50,623 bases of DNA from an uncultured bacterium. GTDB taxonomy: Bacteria > Cyanobacteriota > Vampirovibrionia > Gastranaerophilales > Gastranaerophilaceae. The translations under genes were made by a program, and so were the position numbers. Below are positions 32,801-42,436 of this stretch, one piece after another (the first letter of the stretch is position 1; every line of letters starts with the position of its first letter). Location: the NCBI GenBank assembly GCA_900549855.1, contig URPS01000015.1, positions 1-50,623 of the forward strand, read 5' to 3'. The notes beneath the pieces are model-generated. The model was given only the letters and a program-made list of their open reading frames with translations. It was not told where the DNA came from and did no database searches.

Positions 32801-35566
32801 AAAGTTGGTAATATTCAAAGCATATTTTTTAAGGGTAAAACTGACACTAAAAATGATGTTCAATCTAGTGTCACTTACCCGCAAATTCGTGAGTTATCCG
32901 GTATAACTCCGGATTTTGGAGTGAAATTACCGCAACAATACACGAAATTACCAACTGTAGAATTAGATAACGGGTTAAAGATACACCAATACAAACTTGC
33001 TAACGGATATAGAGTATCAGTTGTACCAATGGAAAATTCTCCAGCGGTTGTAAAAAGTTACGTTAATGTAGGTTCCATGAACGAAACCGGCGATATAAAA
33101 GGAATTAGCCATTTTTTGGAGCACATGGCTTTTAATGGCACAAATGGTGAAAACGGGCATGAGAAACTAGAAGTTGGTGATTCCTTCAAAAAGATTGATG
33201 AACTTGGTGGTTGGGCAAATGCAAGCACAAATTATGCAATAACTGATTATGTGAATTCGACTCCACAACTTGGAGATAATGATTTAGAGAAACAAATCAA
33301 GATTATTGCTGCTATGGGAGAAGACTTAAAGCTATCTGATGATATGATTGCAAAAGAGAAACATCCGGTTTGCTCTGAAATAAATATGATACTTGATGAC
33401 CCACAAACAATTGCGATGGATCAGACCGTTAGAACGTTATTTAATATCAAAAATCCTGCAGATGAGCTTGTAGGTGGCAGCGTCAAGCATATCAAAAATT
33501 TAACAAGAAAAGATGTAGTCGATTACTACAACAAGTATTATACGCCTGATAATATGAATATCGTTGTAACCGGTGATGTTAATCCGGAAGAAGTTATAAA
33601 GCTTGTTTCAAAGAATTTTACATCTAACAAAAAGCCACAGGGCGGTAAGTTTGTCGAAAAATTAAGCCCTATAAAAAAAACAATAAGAAAAGATTTTATT
33701 AATGATAAAGCAAAATCTACAGAAATAATCCTTGGGTTTGCCGGCCCTAGAAGCAATAATGCAAGGGAAAAAGTTATCTTTGATGTTGCAAAGGCTTATT
33801 TGATGTCATATTCTGTAGGATTAAGACAAAATTTGAAGCAATATAATACGCATCCATACATTGATAGCGAAAAAATCAGCACAAATTTATACGAACCAAA
33901 CATGGCTTATATTGCTTGCAACACAGCTGATAACAATTCCGAAAAAGTTTTACGCACAATTTTTGATACAATTTCTTCAGCTAAAGAACCTGATACAGAA
34001 GTTTTGAACGAAATTAAACAACGAATATTAAAAGCCAAAGAAAATACAATGGAATTTTCATCTGACGTTAATAACATAGTGGGCAACGCAGTTCTGAACC
34101 AAAGTTTAGACTACATTTCAAATTATAATAACATATTAGCAAGTATTACACCTGAAGATGTTCAAGATGGTGTAAAAAAATACTTTGACCTAAATAAGAC
34201 AGCTATAACTCTTGTACATCCTCAACAAGCAAATGAGCCGTCTTTTAAAGGAAAAACAAAACGCAAACCTATAAATACAAATAATATTAAAGAATACAAA
34301 TTAGATAATAATTACGATTTAGGATTATGCAAAACCAAAAATAATAATATTCAGTACAAATTGAATTTACAATTAAATAAACCATACAATAAAAAAGCCG
34401 GTGTTGTTGAAGTTTTTGGCATGATGCTTGGAATGGGAACCGCAAACAAAGATGAAAACGAGTTCAGCAGATTCAAAGAAAAGAATAATTTAAGTATTAA
34501 CGGCAGCGTTACACCGACAAGTTTAGTTTTAACTTCTAACGCCGGATATGAAGGCAGACAATTGGCTTATGAGAACCTAAAACAACTTCTTTATGCGCCA
34601 AGACTTACGGAAGAAAATCTCAATAAAGCAAAAGAGAAAATTAGAGATTTTATCACAAGAAAACAAGATAGTGCATATGGATTGTATTTGAATGCTGATG
34701 CGAAAAATAACCCATATGAATTTTCTGATACAGAAGTCCTGAATAATTTAGACAATATAACTATTGCTGATATACAAGAATGTCAACAATACTTTTTAGA
34801 TAACTCTAGAGGTGTGATTACTGCAAATATTCCGGCAGAGCATCCGGAAATAGAAACAGAAGTTATAAAGTTTTCCGAGGAACTAAATACAGTTAAACCA
34901 AATAATATTGAAATAGCAAAAGTTTATAATCCAAACAGTAAGCCTATTGTTTTGAGTAAAGCAAACAACAATTCACAAGCTGATATAATGATGGTTCACA
35001 AGTTTAAACGTGAAGACTCAATTAAGGATTCCGTTTTAGGGGAACTTACAAATTCTATTCTAACAAATTCCAGCATTGGTTTATTTAATGTCTTAAGAGA
35101 AAAAGAACATTTAGCATACTCTGTTTACTCAAATATAGAAAAAAACGGTGATTTAGGCGAAATTTCTTGTAATATATTAACTACGACAGATAATAAAGAT
35201 ATTGGTGAAATTTCTTATGAGAATGTTCAAAAATCAATTGATGGCTTTAAAAATCAGATTAACGAATTAAAGTCAGGCAAGTTTACTGAACAAGATTTAG
35301 AAAATGCAAAATTGAGTTTAAAAGCTAATCTGCTCCAAATGGAAGGAACAGAAGCAAAATTGAATACACTTGATTTAGGTTTGAATTCTAAATATGGAAT
35401 AACTTATTCTAATCAACTTTATGATGAAATTGATAAAATTACAAAAGAAGATGTTTTGAATTATGCGGAAAAAATATTCAAAAATCCGCCAATATACTCA
35501 ATTGTAGCAAGCAAAGATACTTTGGAAAATAATCAAGACTATTTAGACAAAATTAAAGAGGCATAG
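32798..35566 (+). CDS. M16-family zinc peptidase (pitrilysin/insulinase type)
   Basis: The protein of about 922 aa has two tandem M16 halves. The active N-terminal half carries the inverted zinc motif HFLEH (around residue 105-109) in KGISHFLEHMAFNG and the downstream Glu in the KKIDELGGWANAST region. The C-terminal half lacks the motif, as usual for the non-catalytic half (it begins around residue 490 after a linker with PSFKGKTKRKP). There is no signal peptide, so it may be cytoplasmic or exported atypically. Start chosen at 32798 because of the -10 position. Possible roles are peptide or presequence-like degradation; the substrate is unknown. Confidence 0.92.
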   Translation: MKVGNIQSIFFKGKTDTKNDVQSSVTYPQIRELSGITPDFGVKLPQQYTKLPTVELDNGLKIHQYKLANGYRVSVVPMENSPAVVKSYVNVGSMNETGDIKGISHFLEHMAFNGTNGENGHEKLEVGDSFKKIDELGGWANASTNYAITDYVNSTPQLGDNDLEKQIKIIAAMGEDLKLSDDMIAKEKHPVCSEINMILDDPQTIAMDQTVRTLFNIKNPADELVGGSVKHIKNLTRKDVVDYYNKYYTPDNMNIVVTGDVNPEEVIKLVSKNFTSNKKPQGGKFVEKLSPIKKTIRKDFINDKAKSTEIILGFAGPRSNNAREKVIFDVAKAYLMSYSVGLRQNLKQYNTHPYIDSEKISTNLYEPNMAYIACNTADNNSEKVLRTIFDTISSAKEPDTEVLNEIKQRILKAKENTMEFSSDVNNIVGNAVLNQSLDYISNYNNILASITPEDVQDGVKKYFDLNKTAITLVHPQQANEPSFKGKTKRKPINTNNIKEYKLDNNYDLGLCKTKNNNIQYKLNLQLNKPYNKKAGVVEVFGMMLGMGTANKDENEFSRFKEKNNLSINGSVTPTSLVLTSNAGYEGRQLAYENLKQLLYAPRLTEENLNKAKEKIRDFITRKQDSAYGLYLNADAKNNPYEFSDTEVLNNLDNITIADIQECQQYFLDNSRGVITANIPAEHPEIETEVIKFSEELNTVKPNNIEIAKVYNPNSKPIVLSKANNNSQADIMMVHKFKREDSIKDSVLGELTNSILTNSSIGLFNVLREKEHLAYSVYSNIEKNGDLGEISCNILTTTDNKDIGEISYENVQKSIDGFKNQINELKSGKFTEQDLENAKLSLKANLLQMEGTEAKLNTLDLGLNSKYGITYSNQLYDEIDKITKEDVLNYAEKIFKNPPIYSIVASKDTLENNQDYLDKIKEA

Positions 35567-35603
35567 TCGTTATAACTATACCTCTATCTTACATCTTTAC
35601 AAA

Positions 35604-38276
35604 CTATCTTAAAGATTCAATCAAATCTTCAATAACTTTTTGTTGAGCAGAAATTTCCGCAATTCTTGCATTTGTTTGTTCAACGAGTTCTTTTGGAGCA
35701 TTTGCTACAAATTTCTCATTCTTCATTCTGCCTTCAAGAGAATTCTTTTCGTTTGTTAACTTGTCCAATTTTTTCTCTTGGCGTTTGATTTCTGCTTCTA
35801 AGTCAATTAAATCTGCAAGCGGAACAATTAATTTTGAAGCAGATACAACAGCAGTTGCAGATTTTGGAGGAACCAGAGCATCCATTTGGGCATAACTTAT
35901 GTTGTTAACTTTCGCTAATCTATGAATATATGGTTCAATTTCTGCAAAAATATCTTTTTCAGCTTTATCAGCTCTAATTTCAACATCAACTGTAGCTGAT
36001 GTTGGGATATTGAAGCTTTGTCTTACGTTTCTTAAAGAAGTAATTGTATCAAATACAAGCTTCATTTCAGTTGCTTCTTTAGGGAAGCTTAATCCTTCTT
36101 CAAATACAGGATATTTTGCAATAATTAAAGCTTCCGGTGAGTCAACGTCACTACCGAATCCGCTTACACCTTTAACTCCTTGCCATACTTGTTCGGTAAT
36201 ATGTGGCATAATAGGATGAAGCATTCTCAATGACATATCAAGAACGTATCTCAAAACTCTTTGAGTGTTCATTTTTAATTCAGGATCTTGAAGTTGAATT
36301 TTAGCAATTTCAACGTACCAGTCACAATATTCACTGCGGAAGAAATCGTATAGAGTATGAGCAATTTCGCCAATTCTATATTCTTTCATGTTTTCATTAA
36401 CCAATTTTGCAGTTTCATTAAGTTGGTTCAAAATCCACTTATCAACAAGAGTTAATTTTGATTTGTCAATAGGCTTATTATCAACTCCTTCAAGGTTCAT
36501 AAGCACGAATCTTGAAGCATTCCAAAGTTTGTTAGCAAAATTTCTACCGTATTCAAATCTTTCATCCGAAACCTTGATATCTTGACCACCATAAGTACAA
36601 AGTGATGTCATTGTGAATCTCAAAGCATCACAGCCGTATTTGTCGATAATTTGAACTGGATCAATAGTGTTGCCTTTTGATTTAGACATTTTTTGACCTT
36701 TTTCATCTCTAATAAGACCATGGATATAAACTTTAGAAAATGGAGCTTTGCCTGTGAATTCCAAGCCCATAGTAATCATTCTAGCTACCCAGAAGAAAAT
36801 AATATCAAAACCTGTTACAAGAACTGATGTTGGATAGAATTTCTTGAAATCATCTGTTTCTGCATTAGGGAATCCCATTGTTGAGAATGGCCACAAACCA
36901 GATGAGAACCACGTATCAAGACAATCACTGTCTTGTACGTAATTTTCCGGATCAGGATTTTCCTTAGCTACAACCATTTCACCTGTTACTTTGTGATAAT
37001 AAGCCGGAATTTGGTGTCCCCACCATAACTGACGAGAAATACACCAATCTCTAATGTTTTCCATCCAGCCTAAATAGTTCTTTTCCCATCTTTCCGGTAT
37101 AAATTCAATTCTGCCGTCTTTAACTGCAGCAATAGCTTCTTTTGCAAGCGGAGCCATCTTTACAAACCATTGTTCTGAAAGAAGTGGTTCAATTGTTGTA
37201 TTACATCTTTGACATTTACCAACATTGTGTTCGTGGTCTTTTATACGTAGTAAGAAATTATTATAACTTAGCATATCAACGATTTTCTTACGAGCTTCGT
37301 ATCTATCAAGTCCTTGGTATTCAAGTGGAACTTCTGCACAAGCCTTCATCTTACCTTCTTCATCAAGAACCCAAATCGGTTTAAAGTTATGACGTTTTCC
37401 AACTTCGTAGTCGTTAGGGTCGTGAGCAGGTGTAATTTTAACTGCACCTGTTCCAAAAGACTTATCAACGTATTCATCTGCAATAATAGGAATTTGGCGT
37501 CCTGAAAGCGGAATCATAACAGTTTTGCCGATTAATTCTGAATATTTTTTATCAGATGGATTAACTGCAATTGCTACATCACCAAACATAGTTTCAGGAC
37601 GAGTTGTTGCAACAATAATTGCACCTGATTCACCAACTAGCGGATAAGAAATTTCCCACATATGTCCTTTTTCTGTTTCGTATTCAGTTTCAATATCAGA
37701 AATTGCTGATTGACAGCGAGGACACCAGTTTACAATATATGCACCTTTGTAAATCAAACCTTTATTATAAAGAGTGACAAAAACTTCTTTTACTGCTTCA
37801 GAACAGCCTTCGTCAAAAGTAAATCTTTCTCTAGAGCGGTCAAAAGAAGCACCTAATCTTCTAAATTGGTTTAGAATTGCAGATTTATGTTCATTAGCCC
37901 ATTTCCAAGTGCGTTTTAGAAATTCTTCTCTACCAATATCATGACGGGATAAACCTTCTTTTCTAAGTTGCTTTTCAACTACAGCTTGAGTTGCAATACC
38001 TGCGTGATCTGTTCCAGGAAGCCATAAAGCTTCATAACCGCTCATTCTGTGATAACGAGTTAATATATCTTGTAAAGTTCCGTCTAATGCGTGTCCCATA
38101 TGTAAAACACCGGTAACGTTTGGCGGCGGAATAACAATTGTGAAAGGCGGCTTTTTAGAATGTGCATCAGCTTTAAAATAACCACCATCTTCCCAAAATT
38201 TATACATTTTTTCTTCTGTAGATTTTGCATCATAAACAGTTGGCAAATCTTCAATTTTCATCTTAGTTTCTGTCAT
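35604..38276 (-). CDS. valS: Valyl-tRNA synthetase
   Basis: The ~890-aa class I synthetase charges tRNA-Val. The HIGH-type motif is HMGHAL (in PPPNVTGVLHMGHALDG), the KMSKS loop is GQKMSKSKGNTIDP, the editing domain contains TTRPETMFGDVAIAV, and a C-terminal coiled coil (DLEAEIKRQEKKLDKLTNEK) is typical of ValRS rather than IleRS or LeuRS. I place the start at the ATG at 38276 (MTETKMKIEDL), which has GAGGGA just upstream, not the TTG ten codons earlier. It converges with the M16 peptidase gene, with 37 bp between them. Confidence 0.98.
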   Translation of the reverse strand: MTETKMKIEDLPTVYDAKSTEEKMYKFWEDGGYFKADAHSKKPPFTIVIPPPNVTGVLHMGHALDGTLQDILTRYHRMSGYEALWLPGTDHAGIATQAVVEKQLRKEGLSRHDIGREEFLKRTWKWANEHKSAILNQFRRLGASFDRSRERFTFDEGCSEAVKEVFVTLYNKGLIYKGAYIVNWCPRCQSAISDIETEYETEKGHMWEISYPLVGESGAIIVATTRPETMFGDVAIAVNPSDKKYSELIGKTVMIPLSGRQIPIIADEYVDKSFGTGAVKITPAHDPNDYEVGKRHNFKPIWVLDEEGKMKACAEVPLEYQGLDRYEARKKIVDMLSYNNFLLRIKDHEHNVGKCQRCNTTIEPLLSEQWFVKMAPLAKEAIAAVKDGRIEFIPERWEKNYLGWMENIRDWCISRQLWWGHQIPAYYHKVTGEMVVAKENPDPENYVQDSDCLDTWFSSGLWPFSTMGFPNAETDDFKKFYPTSVLVTGFDIIFFWVARMITMGLEFTGKAPFSKVYIHGLIRDEKGQKMSKSKGNTIDPVQIIDKYGCDALRFTMTSLCTYGGQDIKVSDERFEYGRNFANKLWNASRFVLMNLEGVDNKPIDKSKLTLVDKWILNQLNETAKLVNENMKEYRIGEIAHTLYDFFRSEYCDWYVEIAKIQLQDPELKMNTQRVLRYVLDMSLRMLHPIMPHITEQVWQGVKGVSGFGSDVDSPEALIIAKYPVFEEGLSFPKEATEMKLVFDTITSLRNVRQSFNIPTSATVDVEIRADKAEKDIFAEIEPYIHRLAKVNNISYAQMDALVPPKSATAVVSASKLIVPLADLIDLEAEIKRQEKKLDKLTNEKNSLEGRMKNEKFVANAPKELVEQTNARIAEISAQQKVIEDLIESLR

Positions 38277-38361
38277 ATTAATCCCTCGCTCGTGTAAATA
38301 TAACAATAGAGTAACATAAAAATAAAAGTATTAAAATAACCGATGACTTTTTTCAAATTAT

Positions 38362-38379
38362 TGTTATAATATTTTTATG
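38362..38379 (+). promoter_or_regulatory. Leaderless-type promoter, extended -10
   Basis: TGTTATAAT (hexamer 38365-38370) ends 6 nt before the ATG at 38377. No Shine-Dalgarno sequence. Confidence 0.72.
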
Positions 38380-38880
38380 AAGATTTTTAAACGAGCTTTG
38401 ATTATATTACTCTTTACATTTTTTTCTGTAACTAATGTTTTTGCAGAAGAATTCACTCTAAAAGCAGGAGTGTCTGTTAATGATATACCTAAAGCATTCT
38501 TTGGCAGTTGGAGAGTTATTGCAAAATTAGAAGATTCAAACAGCTATGGTACTTTTAAGCCCCAGAGTATAGATTTCTGGACTCTTTCAAGAGTCGGTGA
38601 CAAAGTAACTTTATCAAATCCGTTCACAGGTGCTAACGCAGAGGTATCTTTAAAAACGGTTGAAGGTAATTTGATAGTTTTCTCAAAAAAAGCACCATAC
38701 GATAATAAAATGCTTACAGATACGATTACTCTAAGACTTTCTGACAATAACTTTAGCGGGATAAATACTTTGAGTCTTGAATCATACTCGCTTGTTGATA
38801 ATCACTTAATGAAAACAGAAACAGCAAGGTACGTTATTAAAGGCGAAAAAATTTCTGGAGAAAGTATTCTAGGGAAATAG
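38377..38880 (+). CDS. Unknown secreted protein, 167 aa
   Basis: A signal peptide is clear (FKRALIILLFTFFSVTNVFA, cleaved about residue 24 before EEFTLK). The mature part looks like a small beta-sheet domain (FGSWRVIAKLEDSNSY, FWTLSRVGDKVTLSNPF, GNLIVFSKKAPYDN), perhaps a lipocalin-like or beta-sandwich fold. No family recognised. It is probably periplasmic. The MFS gene follows after a 53-bp gap with its own promoter. Confidence 0.82.
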   Translation: MKIFKRALIILLFTFFSVTNVFAEEFTLKAGVSVNDIPKAFFGSWRVIAKLEDSNSYGTFKPQSIDFWTLSRVGDKVTLSNPFTGANAEVSLKTVEGNLIVFSKKAPYDNKMLTDTITLRLSDNNFSGINTLSLESYSLVDNHLMKTETARYVIKGEKISGESILGK

Positions 38881-38895
38881 ACCCTACTTAATAAT

Positions 38896-38936
38896 TTGAC
38901 ACACCTTTCTTTTAGCGGTATTCTGGAATGGTTATG
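38896..38936 (+). promoter_or_regulatory. Consensus promoter at the MFS gene start
   Basis: TTGACA at 38896-38901, a 17-bp spacer and TATTCT at 38919-38924. The predicted transcription start (about 38931) lies after the first ATG (38928) and just before the second (38934), which supports the second as the start of a near-leaderless message. Confidence 0.75.
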
Positions 38937-40169
38937 AAAAAGTCGGGATGGATTAAGTTTACACTAATATTATTAGGAGCACTATTTTATTTTATTGCGA
39001 ATTTTCAAAGAATAGCAATTCCTGGGGCAGTTTTTGATGTCTTACAACAGGAATTATCCGTAACTGCTCCATATATAACTGCATTCGGCGCAATATTTAT
39101 GTATATTTATGCGTTCAACCAACTTGTAATTGGAGTTCTGGTTGATAGATTCGGCGGTTTAAGAGTAATGTTTGCAGGCGGTGCGATTCTTGGACTTGGG
39201 GCATTATTATTCCCAATTTCATCGAACTTACCACTAATGTATTTTTCAAGAGTACTTGTAGGGCTTGGCGGTAGTACATTTTACTTGAGTTTAATAAGAG
39301 AATTGAGAGAATTTTTTTCCGACAAGAATTTTGGAATTGCAATTTCTGTAATGCTTTGTATCGGTTACTGCGGAGGAATTGCAGCAAATGCACCATTCGT
39401 ATTTATGATGCAGCATATTAATTGGAGAGAAATCTTGCTTTTTATAGGTGGGATTGTTGCTGTCGGCGTAATATTATTTGCACTTCTTTCAACAAAGATA
39501 AAATTTCCTGAAATTAACGAAAATGTGAAACTAAGAACATTGCCGTTCCGATTAGTTCTGCACAAAAAACATAATAGAAATTTGTTCAGTTTTGCTTGTT
39601 GTAATTTCGGTATATCATACGCTATTCAATCCATAATCGGTAAAAAGTTCTTGGAAGATTTTTGTATGATGGTACCTTCAAAAGCTTCTGTTGTTTTATC
39701 AATAATGGCTGTCATTGCAGCTATTTTTAATATAATCAACGCATCCTTTTGTAAAATGTGCCACAACCATAGAGTTATGTTTTTAAAAAATGCTTCTGTT
39801 ATAACATTTGTAAGCCTATTAATGATATGCTTGTGCTTAATATTCAATATAAGAACAGGATACATTGCTCTAATATTCTTTATTCTTGCGGGCAATGCAA
39901 GCCTAACATCTTTATTAGTACCTGTTCTACACCTTACAAACAGAAAAATGGTGTCCGGTACAGCAGTTAGCATTATGAACTTCTGTTTCTTTATGATGGT
40001 TGGTTTTTTAGGTACTGCAATGGGATTTTTGCTAAACTTATTTACTCCGGAAAAAGTCGGCAACGTAGTTGTTTACTCAAACAAATCATATTTAGCAGTT
40101 TTTGGCATGTTCTTCTTGATAAGTGTATTTGAATTATACAAAGCAAGAAAGCTTTCCAACAAATATTAG
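38934..40169 (+). CDS. MFS-family transporter
   Basis: The protein of about 411 aa has about twelve transmembrane segments. The classical MFS loop-2/3 motif is present in modified form (GVLVDRFGGLRVMFAGG, after residue 70). The substrate cannot be told; the family includes nitrate, sugar-phosphate, oxalate and drug transporters. The ATG at 38928 is too close to the -10 to be included in the transcript. Its stop overlaps the stop of the convergent coaE (TTAG at 40166-40169). Confidence 0.9.
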   Translation: MKKSGWIKFTLILLGALFYFIANFQRIAIPGAVFDVLQQELSVTAPYITAFGAIFMYIYAFNQLVIGVLVDRFGGLRVMFAGGAILGLGALLFPISSNLPLMYFSRVLVGLGGSTFYLSLIRELREFFSDKNFGIAISVMLCIGYCGGIAANAPFVFMMQHINWREILLFIGGIVAVGVILFALLSTKIKFPEINENVKLRTLPFRLVLHKKHNRNLFSFACCNFGISYAIQSIIGKKFLEDFCMMVPSKASVVLSIMAVIAAIFNIINASFCKMCHNHRVMFLKNASVITFVSLLMICLCLIFNIRTGYIALIFFILAGNASLTSLLVPVLHLTNRKMVSGTAVSIMNFCFFMMVGFLGTAMGFLLNLFTPEKVGNVVVYSNKSYLAVFGMFFLISVFELYKARKLSNKY

Positions 40170-40720
40170 CCTAAATTTTTTAAAAGTTCTAAAACTTGTG
40201 CTTTTAAATCTTCTTTTGAAGAATTGTTATTTAAAACAAAGTCGGATTTTTTAATTTTATCTTCTTGTGGAAGTTGAGAGTTCATGCGTTTTTTTGCATA
40301 CTCTTCTGTATAATTATTTCTTTTAATAAGACGTTGGAGCCTTAAATCATCATCGCATTGGACAAAAATAATTTTATCAAACAGTATTTCAAAACCTGTT
40401 TCAAAGAGAAGTGGAATAGATATAAAAATAATATTTTTGTTTAGAGAAGGGGCAATAAGACCTGCGATGTTTCTCTCTGTTTCAATTCCATTAAAAACAT
40501 TCATAATTTCTTGCTTGACTTTGGGGTGTATAAATTCCTCTAACTCTTTTAAAGCCTTCGGATTTGAAAATACTTTTTCACCAAGAGCTTTTCTATCGAC
40601 GTTTCCAAGAATAGCATGAGCAATTTTATCAACATCATATACAGGATAAAATTGTGAAACGATTTTTTCTACTTCAGACTTTCCGGACGCAATATTACCC
40701 GTTATCGCAACTTTTAGCAT
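40166..40720 (-). CDS. coaE: Dephospho-CoA kinase
   Basis: The 184-aa enzyme phosphorylates the 3'-OH of dephospho-CoA, the last step of coenzyme A synthesis. The P-loop is GNIASGKS (residues 8-15), followed by the CoaE motif YPVYDVDKIAHAIL, and the lid region with RLIKRNNYTEEYAKKRMNSQLP. GAGG lies just before the ATG, within the end of rluB; the genes overlap by 26 bp, so coaE is translated from the same mRNA as the thioesterase and rluB. Confidence 0.96.
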   Translation of the reverse strand: MLKVAITGNIASGKSEVEKIVSQFYPVYDVDKIAHAILGNVDRKALGEKVFSNPKALKELEEFIHPKVKQEIMNVFNGIETERNIAGLIAPSLNKNIIFISIPLLFETGFEILFDKIIFVQCDDDLRLQRLIKRNNYTEEYAKKRMNSQLPQEDKIKKSDFVLNNNSSKEDLKAQVLELLKNLG

Positions 40721-41456
40721 ATTCCCTCTTGATTTTAGCGATATAAGTTTTCAGTTCTTTTACTTGTTTAGGTTTAATTGCTTTAACTTCGCCACGTTTT
40801 AAACCTTCAATAGTCAATGTAGCGTGTTGAATTCTTTTTAAACTTACAACTTCAAATCCAAGTTTTGCGAACATTTTACGGATTTGTCTGTTAATACCTT
40901 GATACAATACTACTTGAATTTCAGAAGATTTAGAAGTTATTTCTATTGGTAAAGTTTCAGCATAAGCGGTTTTCTTTTCGCCGGAATCCGTCTCAATTAC
41001 AATACCATTGACCATTTTTTCAGCATCTTCGGGAGTGAATTTGCCATTAATGTGAACAAGGTAAACTTTTGGAACTTTGATAGATGGGTGAGTCATTTCG
41101 TTAATGAATTCACCATCATTAGTCAATATAATTAATCCGGTAGATTCTTTATCAAGTCTGCCAACAGGTTTTAAGTGTCTTAATTCTTGTGGAATAATAT
41201 CATAAATTGTTTTTCTGTTTTTCTCATCAGACGCAGTTGTAATATAGCCTGCCGGTTTATAAAATTTATAATATTCAAGCTTCTGCGGTTTTACAAGCTT
41301 ATTATCAACATAAACTTTGTCTTTTTCACGCACATGAAAACCAAGTTGGTCAATAACTTTGTCATTGACTCGAACTCTTCCTTCCAGAATAATTTCGTCA
41401 GCTTTTCTTCTGGAACATATTCCTGCAGATGCTAAGTATTTGTTTAACCTTGGCAT
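40695..41456 (-). CDS. rluB: rRNA pseudouridine synthase, RsuA/RluB family
   Basis: The 253-aa enzyme isomerises a uridine in rRNA (RluB acts on 23S; the sequence alone does not exclude RsuA-like 16S specificity). It has an N-terminal S4 RNA-binding domain (MPRLNKYLASAGICSRRKADE) and the catalytic Asp in PVGRLDKESTGLIILTNDGE (around residues 97-116). A basic tail of about 20 residues ends the protein. It overlaps the thioesterase gene by 13 bp and coaE by 26 bp. Confidence 0.95.
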   Translation of the reverse strand: MPRLNKYLASAGICSRRKADEIILEGRVRVNDKVIDQLGFHVREKDKVYVDNKLVKPQKLEYYKFYKPAGYITTASDEKNRKTIYDIIPQELRHLKPVGRLDKESTGLIILTNDGEFINEMTHPSIKVPKVYLVHINGKFTPEDAEKMVNGIVIETDSGEKKTAYAETLPIEITSKSSEIQVVLYQGINRQIRKMFAKLGFEVVSLKRIQHATLTIEGLKRGEVKAIKPKQVKELKTYIAKIKREYAKSCDNG

Positions 41457-41860
41457 ACTTCTACCTTATTAAATGCATTTACAATTGCTTCCGGTAATTT
41501 TCTGTAAATTGAACCATCATTATGGATTGCAACTACTTCAAATTCTGCCTTTATGAACAATTTACCATCGGCTTTGTTGCGGATAGTTTGTTCAAAAGTT
41601 AATCTAATTGAAGACATTTCTTTTATTGATGTTTCTATAACTACAACGTCATTCAACCTCGCAGAAGCCTTGTAACGCACATTCATGTTAGTAACAGGCA
41701 TTGCAATATCTTGAGCTTCTAAATTGATTAAGTTTAGTCCTGCATCTTCGCACAACTCAACTCTGCCCATTTCCATCCATCTAAGGTAAGAACCATGCCA
41801 GACAACTCCGTAAGCATCTGTGTCTGAATAATAAACTTTTTGTTCTAATATATTTTTCAT
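41444..41860 (-). CDS. Acyl-CoA thioesterase, hotdog fold (YbgC/4HBT-like)
   Basis: The 138-aa protein has the 4-hydroxybenzoyl-CoA thioesterase signature YYSDTDAYGVVWHGSYLRWME (the Asp in DTDAYG is the catalytic one) and the central hotdog helix. In Gram-negative bacteria such proteins hydrolyse acyl-CoA or acyl-ACP and can sit with Tol-Pal, but here the neighbours are rluB and coaE. It is the first gene of the overlapping three-gene unit, transcribed from a leaderless-type promoter. Confidence 0.92.
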   Translation of the reverse strand: MKNILEQKVYYSDTDAYGVVWHGSYLRWMEMGRVELCEDAGLNLINLEAQDIAMPVTNMNVRYKASARLNDVVVIETSIKEMSSIRLTFEQTIRNKADGKLFIKAEFEVVAIHNDGSIYRKLPEAIVNAFNKVEVCQG

Positions 41861-41875
41861 ACAGATATTATATCA
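41858..41875 (-). promoter_or_regulatory. Leaderless-type promoter of the thioesterase-rluB-coaE unit
   Basis: Minus-strand TGATATAAT (hexamer at plus 41867-41872) ends 6 nt before the ATG at 41860. Consensus extended -10. Confidence 0.78.
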
Positions 41876-41938
41876 TGGTATAATTTCTTTGTGTAGTATA
41901 AACTTATTAATATTTGAGAAATTAATAATAGGCTTGGA

Positions 41939-41992
41939 GCATTCCCTCTCCTCGGGGGAGGGTTAGGGAGGGGGCTTGCCCGTAGGGAATAT
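41939..41992. repeat. Fragment of the CTCTCC-hairpin repeat
   Basis: CATTCCCTCTCCTCGGGGGA continues into a GGAGGGTTAGGGAGGGG stretch and ends GTAGGGAAT. The first part equals the central module of copy A at 14812-15014. Its ends are near-inverted (ATTCCCTC, GTAGGGAAT). Confidence 0.6.
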
Positions 41993-42008
41993 ATAAGGAG
42001 AACTTTTT

Positions 42009-42392
42009 ATGAAATTTTTGCACACAATGATTAGAGTAAAGGATATTGAAAAATCCTTAAAATTTTACACAGAAGTTTTAGATATGAAACTTGACCACAA
42101 AAAGAGATTAGAAGATTGCTGGCTGTATTTCTTATCAGATGAAGAAAATACTTGCCAAATCGAATTAACTTACAATGATGAAACACCGGCAAACGGCTAT
42201 GAATTAGGCTCCGGTTTTGGTCATTTCGCTTTTTCAGTAGACTCTTTGTCAGAATTTACCAAAAAAATCGAAAAACTCGGTTACGAATATCTTTATGAAC
42301 CATTTGATTTGAATGGCAAAGGTTCAATGATTGCATTTATTAAAGATCCTGATGGTTATGAAATTGAACTGATTGAAAAGGTTCAATGGTAG
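42009..42392 (+). CDS. gloA: Lactoylglutathione lyase (glyoxalase I), VOC family
   Basis: The 127-aa metalloenzyme isomerises the methylglyoxal-thiol hemithioacetal to S-lactoyl thiol. Metal ligands are visible: His5 in FLHTMIRVKDIEKSL, Glu in CQIELTYND, His in GFGHFAFSV and Glu in GYEIELIEKV. The single-domain length is normal. TAAGGAG precedes the ATG. A gut anaerobe would use it against methylglyoxal made from excess sugar phosphate. A strong terminator follows. Confidence 0.95.
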   Translation: MKFLHTMIRVKDIEKSLKFYTEVLDMKLDHKKRLEDCWLYFLSDEENTCQIELTYNDETPANGYELGSGFGHFAFSVDSLSEFTKKIEKLGYEYLYEPFDLNGKGSMIAFIKDPDGYEIELIEKVQW

Positions 42393-42399
42393 AATTAAC

Positions 42400-42436
42400 A
42401 AAAAGGTGTAAATCAGAATTTGGTTTACACCTTTTT
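42400..42436. terminator. Bidirectional terminator
   Basis: AAAAAGGTGTAAA at 42400-42412 pairs with TTTACACCTTTTT at 42424-42436. It separates gloA from the convergent unknown gene and gives U-tracts on both strands. Confidence 0.9.

Noticed and set aside
38277..38306. TTG start ten codons upstream for valS
   Set aside because: The extra residues are unlike ValRS and the GAGGGA site fits the internal ATG.
39626..40063. 145-aa minus-strand ORF inside the MFS gene
   Set aside because: Antisense shadow of the membrane helices; no start signal.
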